Source: Candidatus Synechococcus calcipolaris G9 (lineage in GTDB: Bacteria; Cyanobacteriota; Cyanobacteriia; Thermosynechococcales; Thermosynechococcaceae). Taken from it: a stretch of DNA of 64,000 bases. The notes beneath the pieces are model-generated. The model was not told where the DNA came from, did not search any database, and saw only the letters and a list, made by a program, of their open reading frames with translations. The number at the start of each line of letters is the position of its first letter. Position 1 is the first letter of the stretch. The stretch covers positions 1,637,747-1,701,746 of the forward strand of contig NZ_JAKKUT010000002.1 of NCBI RefSeq assembly GCF_029582805.1, given 5' to 3'. Positions 8,407-16,352 of this stretch are shown piece after piece. The translations under genes were made by a program, and so were the position numbers.

Positions 8407-10647
8407 TTATCCTAAAGTATGGCCCGATGGCAGTTCCAGATCACCGGTCACATAATAGTGCCACATGGACTGAAACGCAGACTCAACCTCTTGGGTAAAC
8501 TGACGCGCATTCCAGAGAGGAGAGTGGTGCTTTGCTTTTTTAAGCTTCCATGTCACCTGTTTTCTCAGGTCTTCATCCGTTCCCAAACGAATTCCCCACT
8601 CTACATACTCTTCATCTGTCCAAGCAATGCCTTCGGAAACCCCAGCGTTCACTAGGAATGTATAGCTATTGCGAGAAGCAAATTGTTTACCCACCCGGGT
8701 TACTAAGGGAATTTCCATCCAAAGCACTTCTAGGGTCGTCGTTGCCCCATTATAGGGATAGGTATCTAAAACAACATCGGCAATAGGGAGATTTCCCCGG
8801 TGTTCTTCATCGGAGGGGTAAAGGGGCAAAAATCTGAGGCGATCGCCTGTAATGCCCATTGACTCAGCAATTTCCAGAAACCAAGCTTGTAATGCATCCT
8901 GTTGTCCAGCTCCTTTAATGAACAAATAGCTATGGGGAACATTTCCAAGTATCTGCATCTGGAGTTCTGTCATACGCCGATTACGCTTGGCCGCCCGTTG
9001 ACTGGTTAAAAAGATCACGGCATCACTGGAAATATCAAAGTCTTGGCGATGCACGGTGGGATTGTTTGCCGTGAAACCATTTACAGCAACATAGGTATGC
9101 GGGAGTCGCCAAATTTTCTCACTGTAGTAGGATTGGGCCTGCTCTGGCAAAACATAGGGATCCCCAAGAAAGTAATCCACCGCCGGTAAGCCTGAGGCAT
9201 CAAATCCAAGCCAACTGATCTGAATGGGGGCAGGTTTTAGGGCTAAAATCTCACAATTTAGATCAAGAGTAACGCTATCTAAGTCGATTAAAATATCAAT
9301 TTTATCTTCGTTAATTTTATCGGCCAATTTATAGCTATCATGCTCACCGTAAAAGACTTTATTCGACTTTTTGATATACCAGCTTTGCCAGGCATCCGGT
9401 TTTTGAGGAAGACCTGCACCGTAGTAGGTATTAAACTCAAAGCGATCGCCATTGAAATATTCGTATAATCCCCACGCCAAAAAACCAATGGCATGACGCT
9501 TTAAGTGAGTTGAGAGAAAACCAATTTTGATTTTTTTCGATCCTATTTTTGCAGGTGTTTTGGCCTGATATTTTTTCCTTTTATCCGCACCATATATTTC
9601 AATATTTTCTTGACATAAAGACATTAATTGATTAAAAATAGGTTTATTGTACTGCGGGCGATCTTCCAGATGGGGCGGAGATAGCAGCAAGATAAATAAA
9701 CAACGAACCTGATGGCGTTCTAAGTTCAAGGGCCATTCCTGGAGCAGTTGACCTAAAAGTACATTTTGATGTTCTAGGGTAGCTTTAATTTCTTGTTCAT
9801 AACTACCAGCAGCCACTAAGGATTGGAGAATGGCATGGTTGGCATATAGGCGATCTGCGAGTTCCTCTTGAAGAGCAAATAGATCCTTTGCCGCCCCAAT
9901 AGATTTCTCATAGTCACGGGTAAAGCGGTAGAGGCCAGAAAGAAAACTCAGTAAGGTTGGATCTTTTGGCCATGCCTGTCGTCCCAATTCGGCATAGTCA
10001 ATAGCTAAGGAATACATATCCTGACCAAAACCAAGATTGCGAGCAGTGACACGCAGTAATGGCAACAGTTTAGGTAAATAATCAGCATATACTAAGCACT
10101 GCTCAACAAAATTAAAACTTTGGGGTAATCCAGGTACCCTAGATAAAACTAGATCCAATACATCTTGAAGTTGCTCAACGTTAATCTCATCTATAGTTGC
10201 CTGAGAAATTAAATGAGTCAGCGGCTCAATTTGCGGACTATCCCAGGAAAAACACTCCTGCTTAAAGGCAAGTTGGCATAGGGCTAGACTGTTTTTGATA
10301 TTATCGGGTTGAAATTCTTGGATGTAGCCACGAATTAACCAGGCATCCATCCACTGTTGTTGATCTTCCTTCGCGGTAGCATGGCTTTCTAAAATATTAA
10401 TGAGATCGCCATAATAGGATTCTATCGATTCGACGGACTCTTCCAGAATAGGAGCCATCCAGGCCATTTGGGCCTCAGTTTCTTCTCCCTGGAGTAACAG
10501 TGCCAATCCAAGATAACCATAATAGATTGGTTCTAAGGGTTCTATTTCAATGGTCTTTTGGCAACCCTCAATAACCTGAGCATAATCCTGGCGATCGAGG
10601 GCATCCATTAAGTCTCTAAAACCGAGTCCTCTAAAATTCGAGGTCAA
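8407..10647 (-). CDS. TPR protein with O-GlcNAc transferase (GT41/SPINDLY-type) domain, copy 2
   Basis: Paralogue of the next gene downstream, 746 residues, with the same plan: a degenerate TPR half and a GT41 half from about residue 377 (KIGFLSTHLKRHAIGFLAW, then DILIDLDSVTLDLNCEI, PIQISWLGFDASGLPAVDY and VLDTYPYNGATTTLEVLW). The longest frame starts with TTG at 10647 and would overlap the upstream DUF29 gene by 17 bp; an in-frame ATG at 10608 is an equally reasonable start and would remove the first 13 residues. The TPR halves of the two paralogues are much more diverged than their last 120 residues, which suggests a local sequence exchange. Likely part of an operon DUF29 - OGT copy 2 - OGT copy 1. 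Confidence 0.85.
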   Translation of the reverse strand: MTSNFRGLGFRDLMDALDRQDYAQVIEGCQKTIEIEPLEPIYYGYLGLALLLQGEETEAQMAWMAPILEESVESIESYYGDLINILESHATAKEDQQQWMDAWLIRGYIQEFQPDNIKNSLALCQLAFKQECFSWDSPQIEPLTHLISQATIDEINVEQLQDVLDLVLSRVPGLPQSFNFVEQCLVYADYLPKLLPLLRVTARNLGFGQDMYSLAIDYAELGRQAWPKDPTLLSFLSGLYRFTRDYEKSIGAAKDLFALQEELADRLYANHAILQSLVAAGSYEQEIKATLEHQNVLLGQLLQEWPLNLERHQVRCLFILLLSPPHLEDRPQYNKPIFNQLMSLCQENIEIYGADKRKKYQAKTPAKIGSKKIKIGFLSTHLKRHAIGFLAWGLYEYFNGDRFEFNTYYGAGLPQKPDAWQSWYIKKSNKVFYGEHDSYKLADKINEDKIDILIDLDSVTLDLNCEILALKPAPIQISWLGFDASGLPAVDYFLGDPYVLPEQAQSYYSEKIWRLPHTYVAVNGFTANNPTVHRQDFDISSDAVIFLTSQRAAKRNRRMTELQMQILGNVPHSYLFIKGAGQQDALQAWFLEIAESMGITGDRLRFLPLYPSDEEHRGNLPIADVVLDTYPYNGATTTLEVLWMEIPLVTRVGKQFASRNSYTFLVNAGVSEGIAWTDEEYVEWGIRLGTDEDLRKQVTWKLKKAKHHSPLWNARQFTQEVESAFQSMWHYYVTGDLELPSGHTLG

Positions 10648-11062
10648 TAGATTTCTCCATAATATCTATTATTGTGTAGGGGCAATCTTGGGGATAGTCC
10701 AAGCCAGTTTGCAGGATGGCATCTAATCGGGCATTTCGATACATTTTATTTATCCATTCTTGGCAGAGATACTTCTTCAGACTGGGACTATCTTCGAGAT
10801 AAAAATCGAGATTATTTCTTTCCCATTGAATCGTAACTTGCCAACTGCGGGAACGCTTACTTTTCTGAAAATCCCATTTGAGTAAATGATGTAAAATCAA
10901 ACGTAGACTGCTTAATAACTTATCTCGTTCTCGCTTTGACAAATCCCTGATTTCCGTCACTAAATGATCAATATCGAGGTCGCCAAAGCATTTTTCCTCT
11001 AGCGTTGTGGCCATGAGTTCAGCCCAACGAGCATAGTCTTCTGTATAGAGATCATCAGACAT
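10631..11062 (-). CDS. DUF29 family protein
   Basis: A 143-residue protein with the DUF29 pattern: LYTEDYARWAELMATTLEEK at the N-terminus, a central DIDHLVTEIRDLSKRERDKL helix and a C-terminal segment with ILQTGLDYPQDCPYTI (the family usually ends with a similar PxxCPY motif). DUF29 proteins are very common in cyanobacteria, often in clusters; their function is unknown. The gene runs into the GT41 gene (overlap of 17 bp if that gene uses TTG), suggesting translational coupling. The full-length C-terminus contrasts with the shortened DUF29 gene just upstream. Confidence 0.85.
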   Translation of the reverse strand: MSDDLYTEDYARWAELMATTLEEKCFGDLDIDHLVTEIRDLSKRERDKLLSSLRLILHHLLKWDFQKSKRSRSWQVTIQWERNNLDFYLEDSPSLKKYLCQEWINKMYRNARLDAILQTGLDYPQDCPYTIIDIMEKSIDLEF

Positions 11063-11116
11063 TGTTAATCTAGTGGAGGATTGTAAAAGTATTTTCTTGA
11101 AAATAAAAAATCATAG

Positions 11117-11464
11117 TTAATTGAGCGTTGTATTGCCGTAGGGTTTTAAGCTAGGGCTATCCTGAATTTTATCCTTAATTTGTTTGCGAACGTTACGGTT
11201 CTCTGCTTTCCAATGCGCGTTATTTTTTTCAATCTCGCTGTGCCAGTAGGTCAGTTTAAGTAAATGTTCCCATAGCTTTCTTAGTAAACTCTTTAGCGTT
11301 TGCTTTAGACGACGACTCAAATCTTCAACCTCATCAATCAGGTATTGCCAATCAATTGGGTCGATATTCTGATGTTTCAAGGAATCGACCGTAGCGAGAA
11401 TCCACAGATGATAATCAGTGTGATATAAGTCTTTGCTAGGTGTTGAGGAGATTTGAGTAACCAT
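11117..11464 (-). CDS. DUF29 family protein, C-terminally truncated
   Basis: A 115-residue DUF29 protein: it has the family N-terminus (LYHTDYHLWILATVDSLK) and the central helix DWQYLIDEVEDLSRRLKQTL, then ends after DSPSLKPYGNTTLN. The companion gene and the family generally run on for another 30 residues to a CPY-type motif, so this copy has lost its C-terminus, probably through a frameshift or small rearrangement near 11130. It lies 54 bp upstream of the intact DUF29 gene on the same strand. Whether the shortened protein is functional cannot be judged. Confidence 0.7.
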   Translation of the reverse strand: MVTQISSTPSKDLYHTDYHLWILATVDSLKHQNIDPIDWQYLIDEVEDLSRRLKQTLKSLLRKLWEHLLKLTYWHSEIEKNNAHWKAENRNVRKQIKDKIQDSPSLKPYGNTTLN

Positions 11465-11520
11465 CTGATCGCCCTATTCTAGGGCCAAGCGAGGTCTTAA
11501 GGGAGCAAAAGTGTCTTGAA

Positions 11521-11556
11521 ATAAAAATGCCCTGCCAAGACTAGCCTAGCAGGACA
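11521..11556 (-). terminator. rho-independent terminator of the pilin-like gene
   Basis: Read on the minus strand, TGTCCTGCTA (11556-11547) pairs with TGGCAGGGCA (11537-11528) through a 10-bp stem with two G-U pairs, and is followed directly by a TTTTT run. It sits about 25 bp after the pilin stop codon and before the DUF29 genes, so most pilin transcripts should end here; the genes beyond would depend on read-through or their own promoter. Confidence 0.85.
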
Positions 11557-11581
11557 GTATAAAAAACGTTTAACCTAGAGC

Positions 11582-12040
11582 CTATGGGCAAGCCTCAGGT
11601 GTACCATCGGTTGCAGTTAGAAGATCTGTAGCAGTTACTCCATTGGTATCTGCAGTAGCGCAACCTGTCACCGCTTTATCCGTGGTTGTATCATCAGGGG
11701 TGTATTGAACCTGGCCAAGGGCAGCAGTTCCTGCACTAAGGACAGGGACTTTATAACCCTGGGCTTCACCAGCACCAATCTTTAGATCACTAGTTGCACC
11801 GGCAAAGGTGGGATTTTCTAGGCGGTAGGCTTGTTGGGCGCGGTTAATGGCACCGGCTTGGGTTTGGGCACCCGACAAACGGGCACGGCTGGCTTGGTTA
11901 AGCATCGCTGGTAGGGCAATGGCAGCCAAGATACCAATAATGATCACAACAACCAGTAGTTCAACGAGGGTGAAACCTTCGTTAGCTTTCTTTTTGGCCA
12001 GCAAGTGCTGAAGAAACTTAGCTTTTAATTCAGTCTTCAT
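11582..12040 (-). CDS. type IV pilin-like protein (PilA family)
   Basis: A 152-residue prepilin. The leader of 22 residues is basic and ends in EG, followed by the class III cleavage site and the hydrophobic N-methylated helix: G22 then FTLVELLVVVIIIGILAAIALP, with the conserved Glu at mature position 5 (Glu27). PilD-type peptidase would cut between Gly22 and Phe23. Two cysteines near the C-terminus (GCATAD and EACP) can form the D-region disulphide typical of major pilins. The mature domain is rich in Ala, Thr and Gly and offers many Ser/Thr sites. AAGGAG at 12052-12057 is a good ribosome-binding site. A strong terminator follows the gene. Downstream on the same strand lie two GT41 glycosyltransferases, which invites the idea that this pilin is their substrate. 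Confidence 0.92.
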   Translation of the reverse strand: MKTELKAKFLQHLLAKKKANEGFTLVELLVVVIIIGILAAIALPAMLNQASRARLSGAQTQAGAINRAQQAYRLENPTFAGATSDLKIGAGEAQGYKVPVLSAGTAALGQVQYTPDDTTTDKAVTGCATADTNGVTATDLLTATDGTPEACP

Positions 12041-12138
12041 GAGGGGGTATACTCCTTAGGTCAAGTCATCTTGTCCTGTACTAAGCCTAAGCTACCCACT
12101 TAGCTCACGGTTCATAACACCCCACCCTAAAATTTTTT

Positions 12139-12325
12139 TTGAATAGGACCACACCTACCCCCCTTTCCCCTCCTAGCTCTGCCTCACCATCCTCCAATGG
12201 GGCCTCTAGGCGATCTAGTTTGGGCCCCGCGTCTTTTAGGTGGCACATCTCGGACTTGAGTGAATCAGATTATTCTCCAAATAGGACATTAGGTTCAAGC
12301 CAGCCAGCAACTAAAATGTAGTTTA
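12139..12325 (+). repeat. decayed copy of the TM/charged-tail repeat family (left flank of VapBC)
   Basis: This stretch aligns with 13123-13300 and with the two better preserved copies at 36.8 and 37.2 kb (shared blocks include the region around TCTCCAAATA and CTTGAGTGAATCAGATT). It carries many substitutions and the same internal deletion as the 13.1 kb copy: both jump from CTTGAGTG straight to the segment ending ATTATTCTCCAAATA, dropping the charged-tail coding part. No intact reading frame of the family remains. It ends just before the antitoxin gene. Confidence 0.75.
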
Positions 12326-12342
12326 GCTATCCAGAGAGAGCC

Positions 12343-12627
12343 ATGACCCTAACCCTTAATCTTCCATTTGAATTAGAAGAATATCTTTTGCAGGAGGCGA
12401 AACAGCAGGATCTTTCCCTTGAGGCTGTAGTATTGCAACTTTTAACAAACTCTCTTTTATTGAAGAAAAAACGGGCTGATGCAGTTCATTTACTTCAGTC
12501 TTGGATGGATGATGAAGATATGGAAGAGCAGCACACAACAGGTAAATACTTAATCCATGCACTGGATGCAGATCGCCTATCTGAGCGTAAGCTGTTCCCA
12601 GATGATCTCAAGGGTGTAACTTGGTGA
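12343..12627 (+). CDS. putative VapB-type antitoxin
   Basis: A 94-residue protein whose first 30 residues (MTLTLNLPFELEEYLLQEA and following) look like the ribbon-helix-helix-like N-terminus of small antitoxins, followed by a hydrophilic, acidic C-terminus that would wrap the toxin. The stop codon TGA overlaps the GTG start of the following PIN-domain gene (GTGA), which is the classic arrangement of a toxin-antitoxin operon. By analogy it binds the toxin and represses its own promoter. Decayed repeat copies lie on both sides of the pair. Confidence 0.75.
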   Translation: MTLTLNLPFELEEYLLQEAKQQDLSLEAVVLQLLTNSLLLKKKRADAVHLLQSWMDDEDMEEQHTTGKYLIHALDADRLSERKLFPDDLKGVTW

Positions 12628-13076
12628 GCCAAGTCATAGTGCTAGATGCAGGGCCAATTGGTCTAGTCACCAATCCCAAGCTTTCTGCTGAGAGTATCGC
12701 TTGTACCCAATGGCTACAAAGTCACATCATGTCATTTAGCCGCGTCATTGTTCCAGAAATTGCAGACTATGAAGTTCGGCGGGAATTGTTACGAGCAAAT
12801 AAGACCAAGGGGATTGCCCGTCTAGATGAATTAGCTCAATTTCTTGAGTATTTACCACTTACAACCATTTCAATGCGTCAGGCAGCACAACTATGGGCAC
12901 AAGCCCGTCAACAAGGACAGCCGACGGCAGGAGACAAAACGATTGATGGTGATATGATTCTGGTAGCTCAAGCGATGACCCTGGCAACTCAAAATACTGT
13001 TATAGCAACGACTAATATCGGTCATTTGTCGAGATTTATGGCAGCCGAATTGTGGCAAAACATTATCCCCATCTGA
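12624..13076 (+). CDS. PIN-domain ribonuclease toxin (VapC-like)
   Basis: A 150-residue PIN protein, intact in length. Acidic positions expected for the Mg-dependent RNase site are visible: Asp in VLDAGPIGLV near residue 8, Glu in IVPEIADYEVRREL, and Asp in KTIDGDMILVAQAM; the C-terminal strand is ATTNIGHLSRF, a form common among cyanobacterial PIN proteins. A TTG three bases earlier (12621) is possible, but GTG at 12624 overlaps the antitoxin stop and is preferred. PIN toxins of this group cleave RNA and arrest growth when free of antitoxin. The target is not predictable. Confidence 0.85.
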   Translation: MSQVIVLDAGPIGLVTNPKLSAESIACTQWLQSHIMSFSRVIVPEIADYEVRRELLRANKTKGIARLDELAQFLEYLPLTTISMRQAAQLWAQARQQGQPTAGDKTIDGDMILVAQAMTLATQNTVIATTNIGHLSRFMAAELWQNIIPI

Positions 13077-13079
13077 ACG

Positions 13080-13350
13080 TTCACAACATTCCTCTATGCC
13101 GTTGCTGCACTCCTGAGGTTTTATGGCACAAGTACCGCAATCCCCCTGCCCTGGTTCCGAGTCACCACCCTCCAGTGGAGCCTCCTGGCGTTCAGTTTGG
13201 GCACAGCGTCTTTGGTGGCTAATCTCGGCCTTGAGTGAATCAGATTATTCTCCAAATACGGCATCAGCTTCAACCCAGCCAACAAAGCCGATCAGCCCTG
13301 AATGATTTCATCGCTTTTCTTGAGGAATATGGCGAGTTTTAGGACAATAG
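13080..13350 (+). repeat. decayed copy of the TM/charged-tail repeat family (right flank of VapBC)
   Basis: Begins 4 bp after the toxin stop with sequence matching base 36773 onward (TCACAACATTCCTCTATGCC) and follows the complete copies closely for about 150 bp, then shows a deletion that joins CTTGAGTG to the distal segment, and continues to the family's normal end (GAATATGGCGAGTTTTAGGA and the CAGGTGAGATAAACT segment). In the family's true frame the deletion creates an immediate stop after LGLE, so it is a pseudogene. It is less diverged from the complete copies than the 12.1 kb copy. Confidence 0.8.
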
Positions 13351-13493
13351 GCAGGTGAGATAAACTATAAGGCACGGTTGTGGGCAAAGACAGTATCATC
13401 GAGCAAGACTACATTTTGGTTTTGACAGTCATGCATTGTAGTCGTGAGTCGGATTACTGGTGGAAAAGCCGCAAGTAGTTGAAACAGCCAGCC

Positions 13494-13617
13494 TCCTAAC
13501 ACTGCGCTGCGACAGACGAAACATAGAACTTGGTGTGCCGCCAATAGTTTACCGCTGTTGAGCTTCGCCGTTAGACCCCGCTAGTGAGTTCTCGATCTTC
13601 GCCCAGGTATAACGGCG
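13494..13617. other. palindromic element resembling an integron attC site
   Basis: Between the decayed repeat and the ferredoxin-like gene there is a structured stretch. TCCTAAC (13494-13500) and GTTAGAC (13570-13576) are placed like the outer R boxes of an attC site, with inner blocks CTGCGACAG and CGCTGTTGAGC that pair imperfectly with an unpaired base, and a further short stem (CTTGG/CCAATAG) in the middle. A second perfect 8-bp inverted repeat, CGCCGTTA (13566-13573) and TAACGGCG (13610-13617), overlaps one end. No integrase gene is present in the window. This could equally be a structured RNA or a chance palindrome; the attC reading is an inference from box order only. Confidence 0.35.
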
Positions 13618-13621
13618 CGAG

Positions 13622-14041
13622 TTACCCATCAGGGTTATGTTTGGAGGAATCCACCCCGATGACTATTTCGGGCCCAAGTGGTGCCTGGGCAAAACAATAG
13701 TCCCTAACAATTTTTCCCTCTAGGAGATGCTCTTGGAGTATCTGTTCAATGACTGGAGGTGTTGCTGAATGATACCAGACCCCATCAGGGTAAATCAGTA
13801 GGATGGGCCCCTGTTGACACACCCGTAAGCAATTTGCTTTTGTACGATAAATACAGCGGGCAGGTTCTCCCTGGGGACGGTCTAGGCCTAGCTCCCGCAG
13901 GCGTTGTTTCAGGTAGTTCCAAGATTCTAGGCCCACTGCCAAATCACAACAAAGGGGCTTGGTTTGATCGGCACAGAGAAACAGATGATGCTGAATCTGG
14001 TTAATTCCCAGACAGGTGACGGCTTGTTCTAGGCAGTCCAT
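13622..14041 (-). CDS. thioredoxin-like (2Fe-2S) ferredoxin-domain protein
   Basis: A 139-residue protein with the spacing of the thioredoxin-fold [2Fe-2S] ferredoxins: HHLFLCADQTKPLCC in the first third and KANCLRVCQQGPILLIYPDGVWY in the second. The Cys residues at FLCADQ, PLCC, ANC and RVC are candidate cluster ligands. Proteins of this type transfer electrons; the partner is not evident here. The ATG overlaps the stop of the upstream PIN/TRAM gene by one base (TAATG), implying translational coupling. The function of this pair is unknown. Confidence 0.75.
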   Translation of the reverse strand: MDCLEQAVTCLGINQIQHHLFLCADQTKPLCCDLAVGLESWNYLKQRLRELGLDRPQGEPARCIYRTKANCLRVCQQGPILLIYPDGVWYHSATPPVIEQILQEHLLEGKIVRDYCFAQAPLGPEIVIGVDSSKHNPDG

Positions 14042-15120
14042 TAAGCAATGGTTGAAATCTTCAAACGGGCAAAGATCATCCGCCCCGCAGAGGTTTGCAG
14101 GGCACTGGTGACAACCACCGGCAGCTGATCGCCAATGTGATCGATCCCTTCTTCCACAACAACCATAGTACCGTCTTCCAGGTATCCGACCCCCTGGGCT
14201 GGCTCCTTGCCTTCCTTCAAAATTTTAAGTTGCAGCAGATCCCCTGGTAGATAGATGGGCCGCAGGGCTTGGGCAAGTTCGTTCACATTAAAGACCTGAA
14301 CTTTTTGGAAGCGGGCAACCTTATTTAGGTTAAAGTCATTGGTGACTAAAACCCCATGAATTTCCTGGGCAAGACGGACGAGTTTGGCATCCACCGTGGT
14401 TAGGTCTGCATAGTCGGCAGAATGAATCACAATGCGATCGCCCAGCATGGCTTGCAGTCGATTTAGGACATCCAAACCCCGGCGACCCCGACCTCGCTTT
14501 AGATCGTTAGATGCATCGGCCACAAGCTGTAGTTCCTGGAGAACAAACTGGGGAACCAAAATTTGTCCTTCCAGAATACCCATACTTAAAAGTTCCTCAA
14601 TCCGACCATCAATGATACAACTGGTATCCAGGATTTTAGCCGCAGCAGGCTTAATCATGCCCTCCGCCAATAAGGACGTTTCTACGGAATGGGGATTGAT
14701 CAAATTCAAAAGGGCGCGACCATGACTGTCGGCCAGCGTCGTTCCCGAATAGGCAAAGAGAACACTGGTCAAAACGGCGGCAAGGGGTTTGATAAAGGAA
14801 AATTCTTTGGGAATTGGCAGGAGGAAAATAGGAGCGAGAATCAAATTTGCCAATAACAAGCCCACTACTAAGCCCACGGCCCGAGAAAGCAGCACATCGG
14901 GTGGCAACTGGCGAACTTCCCGTTCAATCCGATGGTAGAGGGTTTGAATCACCAGGCCGATGGCAACCCCCACCAGACCACCAAACCCAGAGACCACCCA
15001 CTGTAGACCATTCAAATTTGCAACTTGGGCCAGGACTGGCGTAGGCAGAAGGTCAATGCTATTAAAGCCGACGGCGGCCCCCGCGACGATAAAAATTAAA
15101 ACTAATAGGGTATCGAGCAT
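14041..15120 (-). CDS. PIN/TRAM domain membrane protein (YacL-like)
   Basis: A 359-residue protein. The first ~135 residues hold several hydrophobic helices (starting MLDTLLVLIFIVAGAAVGF, then segments near 35-60, 80-105 and 108-125). A PIN domain follows (ILDTSCIIDGRIEELL with the first Asp residues; LVTNDFNLNKVA near the C-terminal side), and a TRAM RNA-binding domain ends the protein (LKEGKEPAQGVGYLEDGTMVVVEEG). This is the layout of Bacillus YacL and its cyanobacterial relatives, thought to be membrane-tethered RNases; unlike VapC toxins they are not paired with an antitoxin. It is followed without a gap by the ferredoxin-like gene. Confidence 0.88.
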   Translation of the reverse strand: MLDTLLVLIFIVAGAAVGFNSIDLLPTPVLAQVANLNGLQWVVSGFGGLVGVAIGLVIQTLYHRIEREVRQLPPDVLLSRAVGLVVGLLLANLILAPIFLLPIPKEFSFIKPLAAVLTSVLFAYSGTTLADSHGRALLNLINPHSVETSLLAEGMIKPAAAKILDTSCIIDGRIEELLSMGILEGQILVPQFVLQELQLVADASNDLKRGRGRRGLDVLNRLQAMLGDRIVIHSADYADLTTVDAKLVRLAQEIHGVLVTNDFNLNKVARFQKVQVFNVNELAQALRPIYLPGDLLQLKILKEGKEPAQGVGYLEDGTMVVVEEGIDHIGDQLPVVVTSALQTSAGRMIFARLKISTIA

Positions 15121-15208
15121 AAGGTCTGGCTCCGATCAGGTCAGGAGTGATCCGTGAGGGTTGCGAGGCTCTCGGTGGGCAGATTCACGCAGTCGGTCTT
15201 CCTTAGGA

Positions 15209-16297
15209 TTATACTGATTTCCCTTCCCGGTTGCTCTCTGGGGAAGTCGTGATCTCCGTTTCTGTAGGGGGAGTTTCTGCCATTTCTTTGGTTTTTTGAC
15301 CATCTTGGCCGTTCCAATCCACCAGACGACCGACCCGGGTTCCGGCACGCAGGCCAACACTTTCTGCTTGGGGCCCTAAAATAACGCGGGATAGGAGTCC
15401 CCCCAGGGTAGCCAGAGCGGTTTCACCCACAAAGGCACGACTGGTCTTCATCCACCATTCCAGGACAATATTCACGGAAAGATCTGTGGGGATGGCTGCT
15501 TCTGATTTCTCCGCCACCTGACGACTGACATCTTCGCCGATTTGTCCCCCTAGCATTTCCCCTAATACACGACCGACAGCTTCCCCGGGTGGTCCCAGGA
15601 CGGTTTGTCCGGCGATTCCCCCGGCAAGTTCCCCCACCACTTCCCCCATTTTTGCACCAGAGCGGATTTCTAGGGCCTTGGCAATCTCTGCTTCTCTACG
15701 GATTTCTTCAGGGGTCAAGGCTGTTTTCGGGCCAGGTGCATCTTGCATATCCTGAAAGGTTAGCTGACTGATCTGTTCCATTGCTTCTATGCCTAGACGG
15801 CCGCCAATGACACCGCCGACAAAGGTTCCTACCTGGGCCCCCATTAACATGCCAGCGGGGCCCATGAAAACGCCTCCGGCCGTTCCGCCCACGACCCCAC
15901 CGACCACATCCCCAATTTGACCGCCGACAACAAATCCCCCCATTTGTTTTAACTTGCCTCCTACTTCCTGGGGTTCGAGTTCAAAGGCACGGGTGAGATT
16001 TTCCAGGCCTTTATGACCCTGGCCAATAATTTGCACATCCCCCCACCGCTCAATCAGGGCAAGGATCTGCAGGGGTGTGATTAAATCTAGGGCGTAATGA
16101 ATACTAAGGGATGCGGCCTGGAGATTGAGGCGAACCTCGGTGATACCTGGAATCGGTTTAAGATAGTCTTGCAAATAACGACCATAGTCTGGGTCTTTTT
16201 TGAGGAGGGGCAGACGCAGGCGCAGGCGATCGCGAGTGAGATGCACAAGCTCGGCAACGGGGGGCAAGCTCTCTTCATCGTCCGATGGTTTGGGCAT
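15209..16297 (-). CDS. HMA-like domain and glycine-zipper protein
   Basis: A 362-residue protein of unknown function. Residues about 15-85 (LTRDRLRLRLPLL through IPGITEVRLNLQAASLSIHY) resemble the HMA-like domain found next to cation ATPases, but without a CxxC metal site. Residues about 118-180 and 220-260 are runs of GxxxG/GGxxGG repeats of glycine-zipper type, likely membrane-inserting or oligomerising. A charged helix lies between them, and a Glu/Thr-rich tail ends the protein. No partner gene is adjacent apart from the minus-strand tRNA upstream. The domain assignment is by pattern and moderately certain; the biological role is unknown. Confidence 0.6.
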   Translation of the reverse strand: MPKPSDDEESLPPVAELVHLTRDRLRLRLPLLKKDPDYGRYLQDYLKPIPGITEVRLNLQAASLSIHYALDLITPLQILALIERWGDVQIIGQGHKGLENLTRAFELEPQEVGGKLKQMGGFVVGGQIGDVVGGVVGGTAGGVFMGPAGMLMGAQVGTFVGGVIGGRLGIEAMEQISQLTFQDMQDAPGPKTALTPEEIRREAEIAKALEIRSGAKMGEVVGELAGGIAGQTVLGPPGEAVGRVLGEMLGGQIGEDVSRQVAEKSEAAIPTDLSVNIVLEWWMKTSRAFVGETALATLGGLLSRVILGPQAESVGLRAGTRVGRLVDWNGQDGQKTKEMAETPPTETEITTSPESNREGKSV

Positions 16298-16352
16298 GGC
16301 TTCATCACCTGAAACGTTATGACTTGAAATATGATGCTAGAAATATTGAAAA

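Noticed and set aside
13350-13621. tRNA, tmRNA, RNase P or 6S RNA gene in the structured interval
   Set aside because: No cloverleaf and none of the conserved blocks of these RNAs were seen; only the palindromes described as attC-like.
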